The notes under the pieces are model-generated. The model saw only the letters and a program-made list of their open reading frames with translations, was not told the DNA's origin and ran no database searches. A stretch of DNA of 64,000 nt, from contig QAOA01001581.1 in NCBI GenBank assembly GCA_003255065.1, positions 1-64,000 of the forward strand. Direction: 5' to 3'. Position 1 is the first letter of the stretch, and each line of letters starts with the position of its first letter. Shown here in pieces: positions 45,989-59,223 of the stretch. Origin of the DNA: Cercis canadensis (lineage: Eukaryota > Streptophyta > Magnoliopsida > Fabales > Fabaceae). The position numbers and the translations under genes are program-made.

Positions 45989-47794
45989 AAATAAAATGTG
46001 CCTATAGAGGTTAAGTAGAGAATTTAATATCTTTTTAATTAATCGTTTGTAATTTTTAGTTTGGATTGCAACAATGGCGAAAACATATAATGGATGCCAA
46101 TAGCCCAAGACAATGACAGTTCTAAATCTGTACAGTGGATATGGTTAGGTAAAGAGGGTAATTCCAAGATCTGGCTAGATATTACTATCAGTCGCCTGGA
46201 ACTCATTAAGGGAAAAAAAAAAAAAAAAGATGCATTTTAACTGCTTATTTTTCTTTTCAATTTTTAACATTATAATTTCACATACAAACTTATGGGTTTC
46301 AAACTACCTCTCAGTGTATGTGATTACTATGTTGATAAATATATAGTTATCTTATATAAAATATATAGTTTTATTAATATGTAGTTATCATATTTAAATA
46401 TAAACAGAATAATTATATAATATTAAAAAATATTTTAGTCATTTTACACAAATGTTCTGAAATTTTTAATCTTATCTCTCAAATATTTTGGTTATATTGA
46501 TAGTGAGAATAATTAGCCTTAAAGGTTTTCAAAGGTTTTTTTTTAACAATAAATAGCAGTCTAGAGAAATAAAGTTTTGGATATATAAAATTCCCCAACC
46601 TTACTAGTTAAACTATTATTTATAATTGATTAAGGAAGTTATTGGTAGGAATGAAATATAGCAAAATATATGAATCATTATGTATAAATTTATGTATTGT
46701 CAATTTTCGTTTCTTTTTATTCTCTATTCTTATTTTCGCTCCTATCGAAGTAGAAGGTATTGTAAAGTAAACGTACAATACTCATAAGGATGATATCCGA
46801 ATCTCTATTTTCCCCCTTAAAAAAGATAAAAGTTAGTTTCACCTTCTTCTTTTTTTTNTCCGAATCTCTATTTTCCCCCTTAAAAAAGATAAAAGTTAGT
46901 TTCACCTTCTTTCTTTTTTTATTTTTTATTTTATTTTGTTTTGCTGATTGATAAAAAGCTTTTTATATTTGCCTACTACTTTTCTAGTATAATATATGAC
47001 ACTAACTACTCCAAAGGTTTAACCTAGTAGTAATGATGTAACACGAGCGTTTGACAAACAAATTCTTTTTTTGTTTTTGCGAATCATATTTTTTAGGAAT
47101 GATGATTCTCGTGAATCATCATTCTCAATAATGTTACAAATGCATTTCGTAGGCTTTAAACACTCATGGGAATATTATATAATATTTCTTGAAATTTTTT
47201 TATTCCCATGTTTAGTTTTAATACAACTTTAGTAGGAATCTTAACATTTTTTTCAAAAATACCCCCATCTATTTTAAGTAAAAAAAAAAAAAGAATAAAA
47301 TTACTTCATATAATTAATGAATATTTATTTTTAGAAAATTTGTGTGTTTGTTATATTTTTTTATGCTTTGCATATTTGAATTTTTTATGCTTCCCATTTA
47401 ATTTTGTTTTATTTACATTTCTATTTTATTTGGTATTATTACAATTATACCATTAATGAAAGATATATATTTTTTTTATGTCTAAAACACTTTTTCTTGT
47501 TTATAGGAATCCAAGATTTCTACCACTCTTTGAAAAAGTTTTAGTGAAAAATTTTTCCTAAAATTATTTTTGAGAATCCTACTTTTCTAAAAATATGTTT
47601 TTTATTTTTTCTTTTCAGGAATGTGTTTTTATATATGTAAAGGTAAGGGGGTTGGCTGCTTACTCTTTTATTTTTTCTTTACAATTTAGAATTTAAGGAA
47701 GTGGGCTAAGAAAACTTGTTTTGAATTTAAGAGAGAGACCTCCAGAAAAAATTAAAAAATCCAAGAAATACAGCCCCAAACAAATGAAAGGATG
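45989..47794. other. AT-rich intergenic with a duplicated contig join
   Basis: No gene recognised. 46796-46857 and 46859-46919 are near-identical and flank an N at 46858, again suggesting an unmerged assembly join after a T run. Confidence 0.7.
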
Positions 47795-47802
47795 AGTTTA
47801 GG

Positions 47803-49237
47803 TAGGGGTGTTCACGGTTCGGGTTGGGCAGTTTGGACTGCATTCTGGAAACCGAACCGCAGGTGGCTGTGTGGGTTGGTTCGGTTCGGTTTGGCATGTA
47901 TGAGAGAACAAAACCGAACTAAACCGCATGAACCAGTTCGGTTCAGTTTGGACGGTTTCACGGTTTGAACCGCACATAATTGCAGTCCCATGTAAACCTG
48001 AAGAGATGGAGTAGATATTAGTCAAAATATTCAAGATAAAGCTGGGTCTTAGCATTCTAGCATAAACCTTCAAAAATCTCTTGTTCAATAATTAATAACA
48101 TCTATAGGCATAGCTGCATAGCATAGTTCTTCAATCCAAACTATTCCAGCATACACAACCATAAAAAGAAGCAAAACACAAGTAAGCCCATATGACAGAA
48201 ACATTAATAAAAACTAAAACATATAAAATTTTGTCAAACCTCCAAAATTAACAAACAATAACAGCAACAATAAGCAACCTTATCCTTCTTTTAATCAACA
48301 TATAAATCAAGCTTCTGCAGATTGAAAACATCACAAAAAACATGGCCTGGTAATGGGAAGGGTAAGATCACAATGTGAGCAGGAGGAGGAGGGGTTTGCA
48401 TTTGATTTTGCTTTTGCTCCATCAATCATCACTAGGCTAGCTCACAACTGATAAGGGTGATGAGATTAATTGGTCACTTTGTAATTAAGTGCTTGCATGC
48501 TGGGCATAGTGTACAATGAACATCTTCAAAATGTGCAGCAATGCAAATTCTAACAGATGTCGTAATTTGAAGCCACGTATGTGGCAATACCGGTTCTACC
48601 AATTTGTTAACTTACTGTAACCGGTTTGCCAAAATTAAAATTTTGGCCACATATTGCTCTTATTCTCTTCCTCCCCAAAGATTGACAACGACGACAGAGC
48701 ACCATCACTCATTCTTTGTCTGGTTCCCGAGTCAAGAGACAAGAAGTGATGAATAGTTGAACACCTAAGCAGGTCCACCGTCCACGGAGAAGAAGCGATG
48801 AACACCCACGGCAGCAGGTTTGACACCGACAGATTCAGAGACCAACAGGCATCAACAGCAAAGAGTCCACGACTCTTAGTGGTGGTGCAATGGAGAAGAG
48901 AGGAGAGCAGAGGTGAGGTGGGTGAGGGGCGACGGAGGTGTTATGCTAGGGCTCAAAATTTCTGAAATTGGGGGAGAAGTCTGAAGTGAAGACCACCTAG
49001 ACCTAACTTACCTAAGTAATCAGATTACACATAAAACGATGTCGTATGAACATGTGCGGGTCGGTTCAGTTCAATGGCGGTTTGGATTCGTGAACCCGTC
49101 GACCGAACCGCATATATTCGGTTTCATTGATTTTAAACCGAACCAAACCGCATAGCTGCGGTTCAGTGACCCGATGGCTTCGATTTGGGTCGGGCCTGGC
49201 GGTTTGGTTGGGTTGGCCCGCCTGCTGAACACCCCTA
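47803..49237. mobile_element. Non-autonomous hAT element 1 (1.4 kb)
   Basis: Ends TAGGGGTGTTCA and TGAACACCCCTA, flanked by a perfect 8-bp duplication AGTTTAGG (47795-47802 and 49238-49245). The subterminal regions are full of ACCGAACC / GGTTCGGTT motifs. No transposase ORF. The 8-bp duplication and (T/C)AGGGGTGT-like ends are diagnostic of the hAT superfamily. Confidence 0.92.
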
Positions 49238-49324
49238 AGTTTAGGTACCTACCCTTAACCGTCTCTGCCTCCTTATCCTGCACCTCTCTTTTACTCCTTA
49301 AAACCCACCACAACCATTGAAGAC

Positions 49325-51378
49325 TAGGGGTGTAAGGGAAGTCAGCCAAATCGTTAAAACCGGCCAAACTAGACCGAACCGGAGAAAACCGGACCAAACC
49401 AAGAGATATGGTCCGGTTTTCGGTTTGAATGTTTGAAAAACCGAAGCATTCGGTTCGATTTTCGATTTCTATGAAGAAAAACCGGTGATAAACCGAACCG
49501 AACCAAGTATAAGCAAAACGACGCCGTTTTAGTACATAAGGGCCTTCTGAAACTTGCCCTAACCTAACTCCCTCGACACTTCACTCACTTCACACAAATC
49601 TGAAATTGAAATCCTCCTGTTTCTCTCCTCGAGTTCTCTTGTTCTCTCCTCTCACCCTCCCAAGTCCCATCCCATTCTCTGACTATCCTCCTCAGACTTG
49701 AAGACCTGAACTTGCCTTCGCCGCCTCGCCGTCGCCGCCATCGTGGACAAGTTTCATAAGGTACTGTGACCTGACCTTCACATCCTCTGTTAACATGAGC
49801 TTCGTTCTTTTTGTAATTTTTGGTAGAATACTAAGCAGTGCCTGCCTCACTGCCTGCCTGGGTAGTGATCTCCTCTTGACAAGGGATATGTGGTCGTGAG
49901 AGAATTTAATGCCCAGATTAGGGGTAGTAGATTTAATTTATTTATGGAGAATTGTTCTGTGTGCATACTGAGAACTCTAATCTTTTTTAATGATACTATT
50001 AGCCTTGGTTTCTAAAATCTATTGCAAAGTGGTTGATGGTATATTAGGTCAAGACTGATGTGTGTGGCTAATGACTATTCTGTTCTGTATGCCCACTTGT
50101 TCCGTATTGGTGTAGTTGTGAGTTTGAGTTTTGCTAGACACAGTCACACAGCTTGTGATATTGGTGAGTTTTCAAATGCTTTTCACTCTTGTGTTTACTT
50201 TCTTAATATGTGTGGATCGTGTACATTACTTTTCAGCTCCTGTTATTTATCGCAATATGCTTGTATCAGATTGTCAACAAGTTCTTCTTGTGTGTGATTC
50301 AACAATAAAGAGAATGGTTTGTGTAATTTTTAGATAGTATTTTAGTTATACTGAAGATGACTAGAATTGTGTTAGTGGTCATTGCTGAAGATATAATTGT
50401 CAACTGTCTTACCTGGTATTAATTCTTATTTTCTAGGAGTATGCTTTCTCACCTCCAGCACATGCAATAGAGCTTGGAGCAGGGGAGTCTAGAGAAGTCA
50501 TTTTCCAGGCCACTCGTGTAGCTTACAAGTTTTATTTTGTCATTTTACTCACTTCTTTCATTCCAGTTATCCTTTCTTTTATTTAACCGAAAGCAGTTAT
50601 CAGTAAATATATGAGTTTACTTCATCTCTAGCTTTAGGACTGATTTTTCGAAAGGTTATGTAATGTTTGATTGCTGATTTCTGAAACCTGCTACTTTAAT
50701 GGAACCTGAAAATATACTGAATTTGTTTTTCCCTATATTGAGAAGATCTACAAAATGAAGTTCAAGTATTTACTTAGCTTATATATTTCTAGTGCTTTAT
50801 TGTCTTGTAAATTTTCCACTTCTCTATTCATATAGTATTTTGCGTGATAGTTCCCTGCCTACAATCTGCTGACTTTATTGAGAAGTAATTTAGACCAATT
50901 TTGAGGTAGTTTCCAGAAATTTTCTCCACTGTGTTTCTTATAAGAAAATAAGAACTTTTGTTAGCAGAAATTCTATCTCACATATGTCAGCTAGTCCAAA
51001 GTTTGAATTGAATTGCAGTAGATGAACTAATGTTAGGTTAATTAGTGTTATTGGATAAGCTCAGTTTTAGGGATATTTAATTATTGATTTACTGATTTTA
51101 TGTGCATTAGGATAATTTATTTGTATCTTGTTTTGGTTGATTTGCTTATATGTGCAGGATTTCTGGTTGTTTTCTTGTTAAAATACAAAAAAATTGACTT
51201 CTACAGGTTTTTTGGCCAAACCGACTAAACCAACTGAACCGAACCGAATCAGACCGGTTCGATTTGAGTCGGTTTTATCTCAAAATTTTAAAAACCAGAC
51301 CGAACCGAACCGAGGTTTCCTAGCCGGTCCGGACCGGTTTGGGTGAAAACCGAACCGAACCGGACCGATTACACCCCA
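49325..51378. mobile_element. Non-autonomous hAT element 2 (2.05 kb) with captured exons
   Basis: Ends TAGGGGTGTAA and TTACACCCCA, flanked by a perfect 8-bp duplication TTGAAGAC (49317-49324 and 51379-51386). The subterminal ACCGAACCGG motifs resemble those of hAT 1. Between them lies gene-like sequence with introns, and no transposase. Confidence 0.9.
49560..50517 (+). pseudogene. Captured host gene fragment (two exons) inside hAT element 2
   Basis: A CT-rich 5'-UTR-like stretch leads to codons ending VDKFHK at 49760, followed by GTACTG (donor). After about 680 bp, TTCTAG (acceptor) precedes an 81-bp open exon at 50437-50517 encoding EYAFSPPAHAIELGAGESRE... and ending at GTAGCT (donor). Both introns obey GT-AG. 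I cannot name the donor gene. The fragment lies wholly within the transposon ends, so it was carried with the element. Confidence 0.6.
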
Positions 51379-51499
51379 TTGAAGACTGAAGAGCACGGAA
51401 GCAGAGCTGCAGAAGCAGCCAAATTCCGAACCTGTGGACCACTTCGGGGCGCACAGGGAGGACCAAAGGATCACGGAAACCACTTTTAGGTACGAATAA

Positions 51500-54400
51500 C
51501 GCATGAACCAGTTCGGTTCAGTTTGGACGGTTTCACGGTTTGAACGGCACATAATTGCAGTCCCATGTAAACCTGAAGAGATGGAGTAGATATTAGTCAA
51601 AATATTCAAGATAAAGCTGGGTCTTAGCATTCTAGCATAAACCTTCAAAAATCTCTTGTTCAATAATTAATAACATCTATAGGCATAGCCGCATAGCATA
51701 GTTCTTCAATCCAAACTATTCCAGCATACACAACCATAAAAAGAAGCAAAACACAAGTAAGCCCATATGACAGAAACATTAATAAAAACTAAAACATATA
51801 AAATTTTGTCAAACCTCCAAAATTAACAAACAATAACAACAACAATAAGCAACCTTATCCTTCTTTTAATCAACATATAAATCAAGCTTCTGCAGATTGA
51901 AAACATCACAAAAAACATGGCCTGGGAATGGGAAGGGTAAGATCACAATGTGAGCAGGAGGAGGAGGAGGAGGAGGGGTTTGCATTTGATTTTGCTTTTG
52001 CTCCATCGATCATCACTCGGCTAGCTCACAACTGATAAGGGTGATGAGATTAATTGGTCACTTTGTAATTAAGTGCTTGCATGCTGGGCATAGTGTACAA
52101 TGAACATCTTCAAAATGTGCAGCAATGCAAATTCTAACATATGTCGTAATTTGAAGCCACGTATGTGGCAATACCGGTTCTACCAATTTGTTAACTTACT
52201 GTAACTGGTTTGCCGAAATTAAAATTTTGGCCACATACTGCTCTTCTTCTCTTCCTCCCCAAAGATTGACAACGACGACAGAGCACCATCATTCATTCTC
52301 TGTTTGGTTCCCGAGTCAAGAGACAAGAAGCGATGAATAGTTGAACACCTAAGCAGGTCCACCGTCCATGGAGAAGAAGCGATGAACACCCACGGCAGCA
52401 GGTCTGACACCGACAGATTCAGAGACCAACAGGCATCAACAGCAAAGAGTTCACGACTGTTAGTGGTGGTGCAATGGAGAAGAGAGGAGAGCAAATGTGA
52501 GGTGGGTGACGGGCGACGGAGGTGTTATGCTAGGGCTCGAAATTTCTGAAATTGGGGGAGAAGTCTGAAGTGAAGACCACCTAGACCTAACTTACCTAAG
52601 TAATCAGATTACACATAAAACGACGTCGTATGAACATGTGCGGGTCGGTTCGGTTCAGTGGCGGTTTGGATTCGTGAACCCATCGACCGAACCGCATATA
52701 TTCGGTTTCATTGATTTTAAACTGAACCAAACCACATAGTTGCGGTTCAGCGACCCGATGGCTTCGATTTGGGTCAGGCTAGGCGGTTTGGTTAGGTTGG
52801 CCCGCCCGCTGAACACCCCTAAGTTTAGGTACCTACCCTTAACCGTCTTTGCCTCCTTATCCTGCACCTCTCTTCTACTCCTTAAAACCCACCACAACCA
52901 TTGAAGACTAGGGGTGTAAGGAAAGTCAGCCAAATCGTTAAAACCGGCCGAACCAGACCGAACCGGAGAAAATCGGACCAAACCAAGAGATATGGTCCGG
53001 TTTTCGGTTTGAATGTTTGAAAAAATGAAGCATTCGGTTCGGTTTTCGATTTCTATGAAGAAAAACCGGTGATAAACCGAACCGAACCAAGTATAAGCAA
53101 AACGACGCCGTTTTAGTACATAAGGGCCTTCTGAAACTTGCCCTAACCTAACTCCCTCGACACTTCACTCACTTCACACAAATCTGAAATTGAAATCCTC
53201 CTGTTTCTCTCCTCGAGTTCTCTCGTTCTCTCCTCTCACCCTCCCAAGTCCCATCCCATTCTATGACTATCCTCCTCGGACTTGAAGACCTGAACTTGCC
53301 TTCGCCGCCTCGCCGTCGCCGCCATCGTGGACAAGTTTCATCAGGTACTGTGACCTGACATTCACATCCTCTGTTAACATAACCTTCGTTCTTTTTGTAA
53401 TTTTTGGTAGAATACTAAGCAGTGCCTGCAATGTGTGTGGCTAATGACTATTCTGTTCTGTATGCCCACTTGTTCCATATTGGTGTAGTTGTGAGTTTGA
53501 GTTTTGCTAGACACAGTCACACAGCTTGTGATATTGGTGAGTTTTCAAATGCTTTTCACTCTTGTGTTTACTTTCTTAATATGTGTGGATAAGGTACTAT
53601 GACCTGACCTTCACATCCTCTGTTAACATGAGCTTCGTTCTTTTTGTAATTTTTGGTAGAATACTAAGCAGTGCTTGCCTCACTGCCTGCCTGGGTAGTG
53701 ATCTCCTCTTGACAAGGGATATGTGGTCGTGAGAGAATTTAATGCCCAGATTAGGGGTAGTAGATCTAATTTATTTATGGAGAATTGTTCTGTGTGCATA
53801 CTGAGAACTCTAATCTCTTTTAATGATACTATTAGCCTTGGTTTCTAAAATCTATTGCAAAGTGGTTGATGGTATATTAGGTCAAGACTGATGTGTATGG
53901 CTAATGACTATTCTGTTCTATATGCCCACTTGTTCCGTATTGGTGTAGTTGTGAGTTTGAGTTTTGCTAGACACAGTCACACAGCTTGTGATATTGGTGA
54001 GTTTTCAAATGCTTTTCACTCTTGTGTTTACTTTCTTAATATGTGTGGATCGTGTACATTACTTTTCAGCTCCTGTTATTTATCGCAATATGCTTGTATC
54101 AGATTGTCAACAAGTTCTTCTTATGTGTGATTCAACAATAAAGAGAATGGTTTGTGTAATTTTTAGATAGTATTTTAGTTATACTGAAGATGACTAGAAT
54201 TGTGTTAGTGGTCATTGCTGAAGATATAATTGTCAACTGCCTTACCCGGTATTAATTCTTATTTTCTAGGAGTATGCTTTCTCACCTCCAGCACATGTAA
54301 TAGAGCTTGGAGCAGGGGAGTCTAGAGAAGTCATTTTCCAGGCCACTCGTGTAGCTTACAAGTTTTATTTTGTCATTTTACTCACTTCTTTCATTCCAGT

Positions 54401-55339
54401 TATCCTTTCTTTTATTTAACCAAAAGCAATTATCAGTAAATATATGAGTTTACTTCATCTCTAGCTTTAGGACTGATTTTTCGAAAGGTTATGTAATGTT
54501 TGATTGCTGATTTCTGAAGCCTACTACTTTAATGGAACCTAAAAATATACTGAATTTGTTTTTCCCTATATTGAGAAGATCTACAAAATGAAGTTCAAGT
54601 ATTTACTTAGCTTATATATTTCTAGTGCTTTATTGTCTTGTAAATTTTGTACTTCTCTATTCATATAGTATTTTGCGTGATGGTTCCCTGCCTACAATCT
54701 GCTGACTTTATTGAGAAGTAATTTAGACCAATTTTGAGGTAGTTTCCAGAAATTTTCTCCACTGTGTTTCTTATAAGAAAATAAGAACTTTTGTTAGCAG
54801 AAATTCTATCTCACATATATCAGCTAGTCCAAAGTTTGAATTGAATTGCAGTAGATGAACTAATGTTAGGTTAATTAGTGTTATTGGATAAGCTCAGTTT
54901 TAGTGATATTTAATTATTGATTTACTGATTTTATGTGCATTAGGATAATTTATTTGTATTTTGTTTTGGTTGATTTGCTTATATGTGCAGGATTTCTGGC
55001 TGTTTTCTTGTTAAAATACAAAAAATTGACTTCTACAGGTTTTTTGGCCAAACCGACTGAACCGAACCGAATCAAACCGGTTCGATTTGAGTCGGTTTTA
55101 ATTTTAAAATTTTAAAAATCGGATCGAATCGAACCGAGATTTCCTAGCCGGTCCGGACCGGTTTGGGGTGAAAACCGAACCGAACCAAACCGATTACACC
55201 GCAATTGAAGACTGAAGAGCACGGAAGCAGAGCTGCAGAAGCAGAGCTGCAGAAGCAGCCAAACTCCGAACCTGTGGACCACTTCGGGGCGAACAGGGAG
55301 GACCAAAGGATCACGGAAACCACTTTTAGGTACGAATAC
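51500..55339. repeat. Tandem duplicate of 47925-51499 (hAT block)
   Basis: From 51500 the sequence repeats 47925 onward almost base for base: hAT 1 minus its left end (51500-52821), the intervening sequence, all of hAT 2 (52909-55204) and the following exon-like segment (to about 55339). The second copy is longer by an internal partial duplication of about 200 bp near 53432-53640. The junction lies at 51499/51500, between TACGAATAA and CGCATGAACC. Confidence 0.92.
52909..55204. mobile_element. Second copy of hAT element 2
   Basis: Arose by the tandem duplication. It keeps both TTGAAGAC target duplications (52901-52908 and 55205-55212) and the captured exons (first exon end at 53344, second exon 54270-54350, still open with one Ala-to-Val change). 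Confidence 0.88.
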
Positions 55340-55340
55340 T
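55205..55340 (+). other. Exon-like segment beside hAT element 2
   Basis: An open stretch, also present at 51379-51494, encodes a Glu/Arg-rich peptide containing KQPNSEPVDHFGA and REDQRITETTFRYE. Before the hAT insertion it was continuous with the sequence left of 49317. I do not recognise it; it may be 5' sequence of a host gene. Confidence 0.3.
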
Positions 55341-56489
55341 TTTTAGCTGAAGTACATTATGAACTTGGTGTGAACAAACATGGCCATGAATTTCAAGGAA
55401 ACCCAAAATTATAGAAAATTGCTGTTATCTTGTTCTGCTACTTTCTGCTACTGCTATCTCTTGTGTTTTTTTTTTTTTTTTTTTNTTTTTCAGGTTACTT
55501 TCTCGCATTTAGACAATTTGGGTATTAAATAACCAAGTTTTTCTTGGTCGGTCATGACTGAAGCAAGGAAATTTGGTATATATTAGCCAAATGCAATTAT
55601 TTTAAACCCTCTTGGGACTGAATTTATTTTCCATGGCATTTTGATTGAAAGGAAAATAAATAAGAAACAGAGCTCGAAGCGGAAATGGCAGTGTCACAAT
55701 ACGTTGTTGTTTGAATTGACTCTTTCTGTGTAGAATGGCTTAATGGATGTGGTAGGTAATCTGTGAGATTTTTTTTTTTTGGTTTAATTTAATTGTTTGT
55801 TATACAATTCAAACTTCAAAGCCATAATTTTCTGGTTTTCCAGCATGATTTCTTACCACCATATATTTGTTAGTTTTATGAGCAGGTGGGATTTGAGTAA
55901 AATTAGTTTTCAATTATTTTGAAAGAGGCTAGTTGTTGTAAAATTGGCTTGTTAGTTTGCTTAGTTCTGGTTCCTGTAGTGGGTTATAATTTCTGCTTCT
56001 CCAGCATGATTACTTTTTGTAAAATTAGTTTTATAAGCAGGAGGGGTTTGTCATTGGCTACTTGTAAAATTAATTTCTTTGTCTGCTTGGTTCATGTTCC
56101 CATAGTGGGTTATAATTTCTGGTTTTCCAGAATGATTTCTTATAGCCACAAATTTGATAGTTTTATAACCTTGTGGAGTTTGTATAAAATTAGTTTGCAG
56201 TTATGTTTTTTAGGCTAGTTATAAAATTAGTTTGTTAGTTTGCTTGGTTCTGGTTCCTATAGTGTTTGGGTTATAATCTCTGCATTTCTAGCATGATTTC
56301 TTATAACCATAGTTTCTTGCATGATTTCCAGAAATAACTAATTGTATATTTGGCTCTTCTATTGTAGCCTAAATTACCATTAAGGATCTGGATATAGCAC
56401 TGGTTCTGAAATATGAAATGCATAGAGAAAACATGTCACTTGGATATGGTTGTGAAGTTATATCAGTTGGAGAATAGGAGTAATGTTAG
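55341..56489. other. Intergenic with degenerate repeats
   Basis: AT-rich. A segment of about 130 bp built around TTGTAAAATTAGTTT...GGGTTATAATTTCTG...CCAGCATGATTTCTTA recurs three or four times between 55810 and 56320. An N at 55485 follows a T run. Confidence 0.55.
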
Positions 56490-59223
56490 CATGCTATTTC
56501 CCTGGCTTCAATTAAAACCGAAGCTACTCTTGCTTGTTTATCCCTTGTCCAACACAAAATCCAGCCTCTTCTTCTCCACTACACCCACGTTCCCTCCTAT
56601 AACATCTACAACCTTGAAAGAATGCAAGACCTGAATAAAAGCCAAGCTCTTGCATCAGCAAATCTTGGTCCAGGGTCTTCTAAACTTGGTCAACAACCTC
56701 ATTGGTTCATACATAGCTTGCAGTTGTACTATTGGTGCTATATTGCTACTGAAGTGCCTTCACCCTTCCCCAGGTTCAGTTTTCTGGTGGAATCAGCTGA
56801 TAAGGCGTGCAGTGCACTAAGGAAACTCCAATGATGTTTTGGATCTTTACCTTCGGATGAAAGACTTGGCTGGATGCCCGGCCACTATACCTACCCTTTT
56901 GTTCTTAGAGCCTGTGGTGAGCTTCCATCATTCCAAAGGGGTGCTTCAGTTCATGCTGCTGTGTGCAGAAATGGGTTCGAGTTGAATGTTTTTGTTTGTA
57001 ATGCCACAGTTGCAATGTATGGTAGGTGTGGTGCAATAGGTGATGCACAGAAAATGTTTGATCAATTGTGTCAAAGAGGCATTGAGCACTTAGTTTCTTG
57101 GAATTCTATAGTATCTACTTATGCACAAGCCGGTGATTTAAAGAATGCACTTGACCTAATGACTAATGGACATAGGTTCTCACCGGATGCAGTGAGCCTT
57201 GTTAACATACTTGCTGGTTGCGCTTCAATGGCTGCATCTTNAATTGTGTCAAAGAGGGATTGAGCACTTAGTTTCTTGGAATTCTATAGTATCTACTTAT
57301 GCACAAGCCGGTGATTTAAAGAATGCACTTGACCTAATGACTAATGGACATAGGTTCTCACCGGATGCAGTGAGCCTTGTTAACATACTTGCTGGTTGCG
57401 CTTCAATGGCTGCATCTTTGAAGGGGAAACAGGTTCATGGGTTTGCTATTAGAAGTGGATTGATTGATGATATCTTTGTGAGTAATGCTATCATTGACAT
57501 GTATGCCACGTGTGATTGAAGCTAATATGGTTTTTGAGAGGATGAAGGCTAAGGATGTGGTTTCTTGGAATGCTATGGTTACATGGTATTCTCAGATTGG
57601 CCGATTTGATGATGCTCTTTCTTGTTTGAGAAGATGCAAGAGGAGAACATTGAGTTAGATGTTGTAACATGGAGTGCTGTTATTGCAGGGTATTCTCAGA
57701 GAGAACATGGCTATGAAGCCCTGAATGTGTTTCAACAGATGTTCAGTTGTGGGGTTCAGCCAAATGTGGTTACTCTTGTGTCTCTACTTTCAGGTTGTGC
57801 ATCTGTTGGAGCATTACTTCATGGGAAAGAACTCATTGTTACGCCATCAAATCTATTCTGAATTTAGAAGGGCATGATCCAGGGGATGATATGATGGTAA
57901 TTAATGGTCTGATTGACATGTATGCTAAATGCAAAAGTGCCAAAGTGGCTCGTATAATGTTTGATTCAATATCTCCAATAGAAAGGGATGTGGTTACTTG
58001 GACTGTGATGATTGGTGGCTATGCCCAGCATGGTGATGCCAACCATGCACTACAACTTTTCTCTGAAATGTTCAAAACAGGAAACTATAAAACTGAATGA
58101 TTTTACATTATCTTGTGCCCTTATGGCTTGTGCTCAGTTGGCAGCATTATGGTTTGGTAGGAAAATTCATGCCTATGTGTTGCTCAATGGATACAATTCC
58201 ACGATGCTATTTGTGGCCAATTGCCTTATAGACATGTTTTCCAAATCTGGAGATGTAGATGTTGCTTGAATTGTTTTTGACAACTTGCAGGAGCGGAATG
58301 CCGTATCTTGGACATCTTTAATGACAGGTTATGGCATGCATGGACGTGGTGAAGATGCTCTTTGGGTTTTTGATGAGATGAGGAAAGCAGGTCTAGTGCC
58401 TGATGGCATAACCTTCCTTCTTGTGCTTTATGCATGTAGTCATTCGGGGATGATAGATCATGGAATGAATTACTTTTATAGAATGAGCACAGATTTTGTG
58501 GTTGCTCCTGGAGTAGAGCATTACTCTTGCACAGTTGATCTTTTGGGTCTTGCTGGTCGCTTAGGTGAAGCTCTGAAACTCATTAATAACATGCCCATGG
58601 AACCAACCCCAATAGTGTGGGTGGCCCTGCTTAGTGCTTGCCGGATCCATTCAAACGTGGAACTTGGAGAATTTGCTGCAAATCGATTGTCAGAATTGGA
58701 ATCAGAGAATGATAGGACATATACTTTGCTTTCAAACATATATGCTAATGCTAGGTGTTGGAAAGATGTAGCCAGGATCAGATATTTGATGAAGCATACC
58801 GGGATGAGGGAAAGGCCTGGTTGCAGCTCGGTCCAAGGAAGGGAAGGCACTGTAACCTTCTTTGTGGGAGACAGGTCTCATTCACAATCTCAACAGATAT
58901 ATGAAATTCTTGCAGACTTAATTCAATGCATCAAAGCAATTGGGTATGTTCCTCAAACAAGTTATGCTCTTCTTGATGTGCATGATGAAGAGAGAGGTGA
59001 TATGCTTTTTGAACATAGTGAGAAGTTAGCTCTTGCTTATGGCATCCTAACATCTCCTTTGGGGACACCTATCCGAATCACCAAGAATTTATGCATCTGT
59101 GATGATTGTCACACTTCCTTTACCTACATATCCATGATTATTGAACATGAGAGCATACTGAGAGACTCAAGTCGCTTTCATCATTTCAAAAAAGGATCAT
59201 GCTTATGTAAAGGCTACTGGTGA
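56490..59223 (+). pseudogene. DYW-class PPR protein pseudogene (At5g16860-like)
   Basis: Starts MLFPWLQLKPK at 56490 with a Ser/Thr-rich presequence, then successive PPR motifs of the PLS type (HYTYPFVLRACGE, NVFVCNATVAMYGRCG, DVVTWSAVIAGYSQ, DVVTWTVMIGGYAQHGDANHAL, AVSWTSLMTGYGMHG), the E region (RPGCSSVQGREGTVTFFVGD) and a DYW deaminase region with HSEKLALAYG, CDDCH and a terminal CKGYW. The order matches Arabidopsis At5g16860. Frames shift near 56620, 56830, 57840 and 58085; stops occur at 57517 (after YATCD) and 58267. The break at 57241 is an assembly duplication, but the others are real or sequencing errors. Known: DYW-PPR proteins edit organellar RNA. The gene looks non-functional. Confidence 0.88.
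57064..57418. repeat. 177-bp direct duplication across an N inside the PPR gene
   Basis: 57064-57240 and 57242-57418 are identical but for about one base and are separated by an N at 57241. Removing one copy restores the reading frame (AAS joined to LKGKQVHGF), so the duplication is very probably an assembly artefact. Confidence 0.9.

Noticed and set aside
50058..54170. ORFs MCVANDYSVLYAHLF... and MLDTVTQLVIL... present in both hAT copies
   Set aside because: They lie in the intron of the captured gene fragment; the repetition comes from the tandem duplication, not from selection on a protein.
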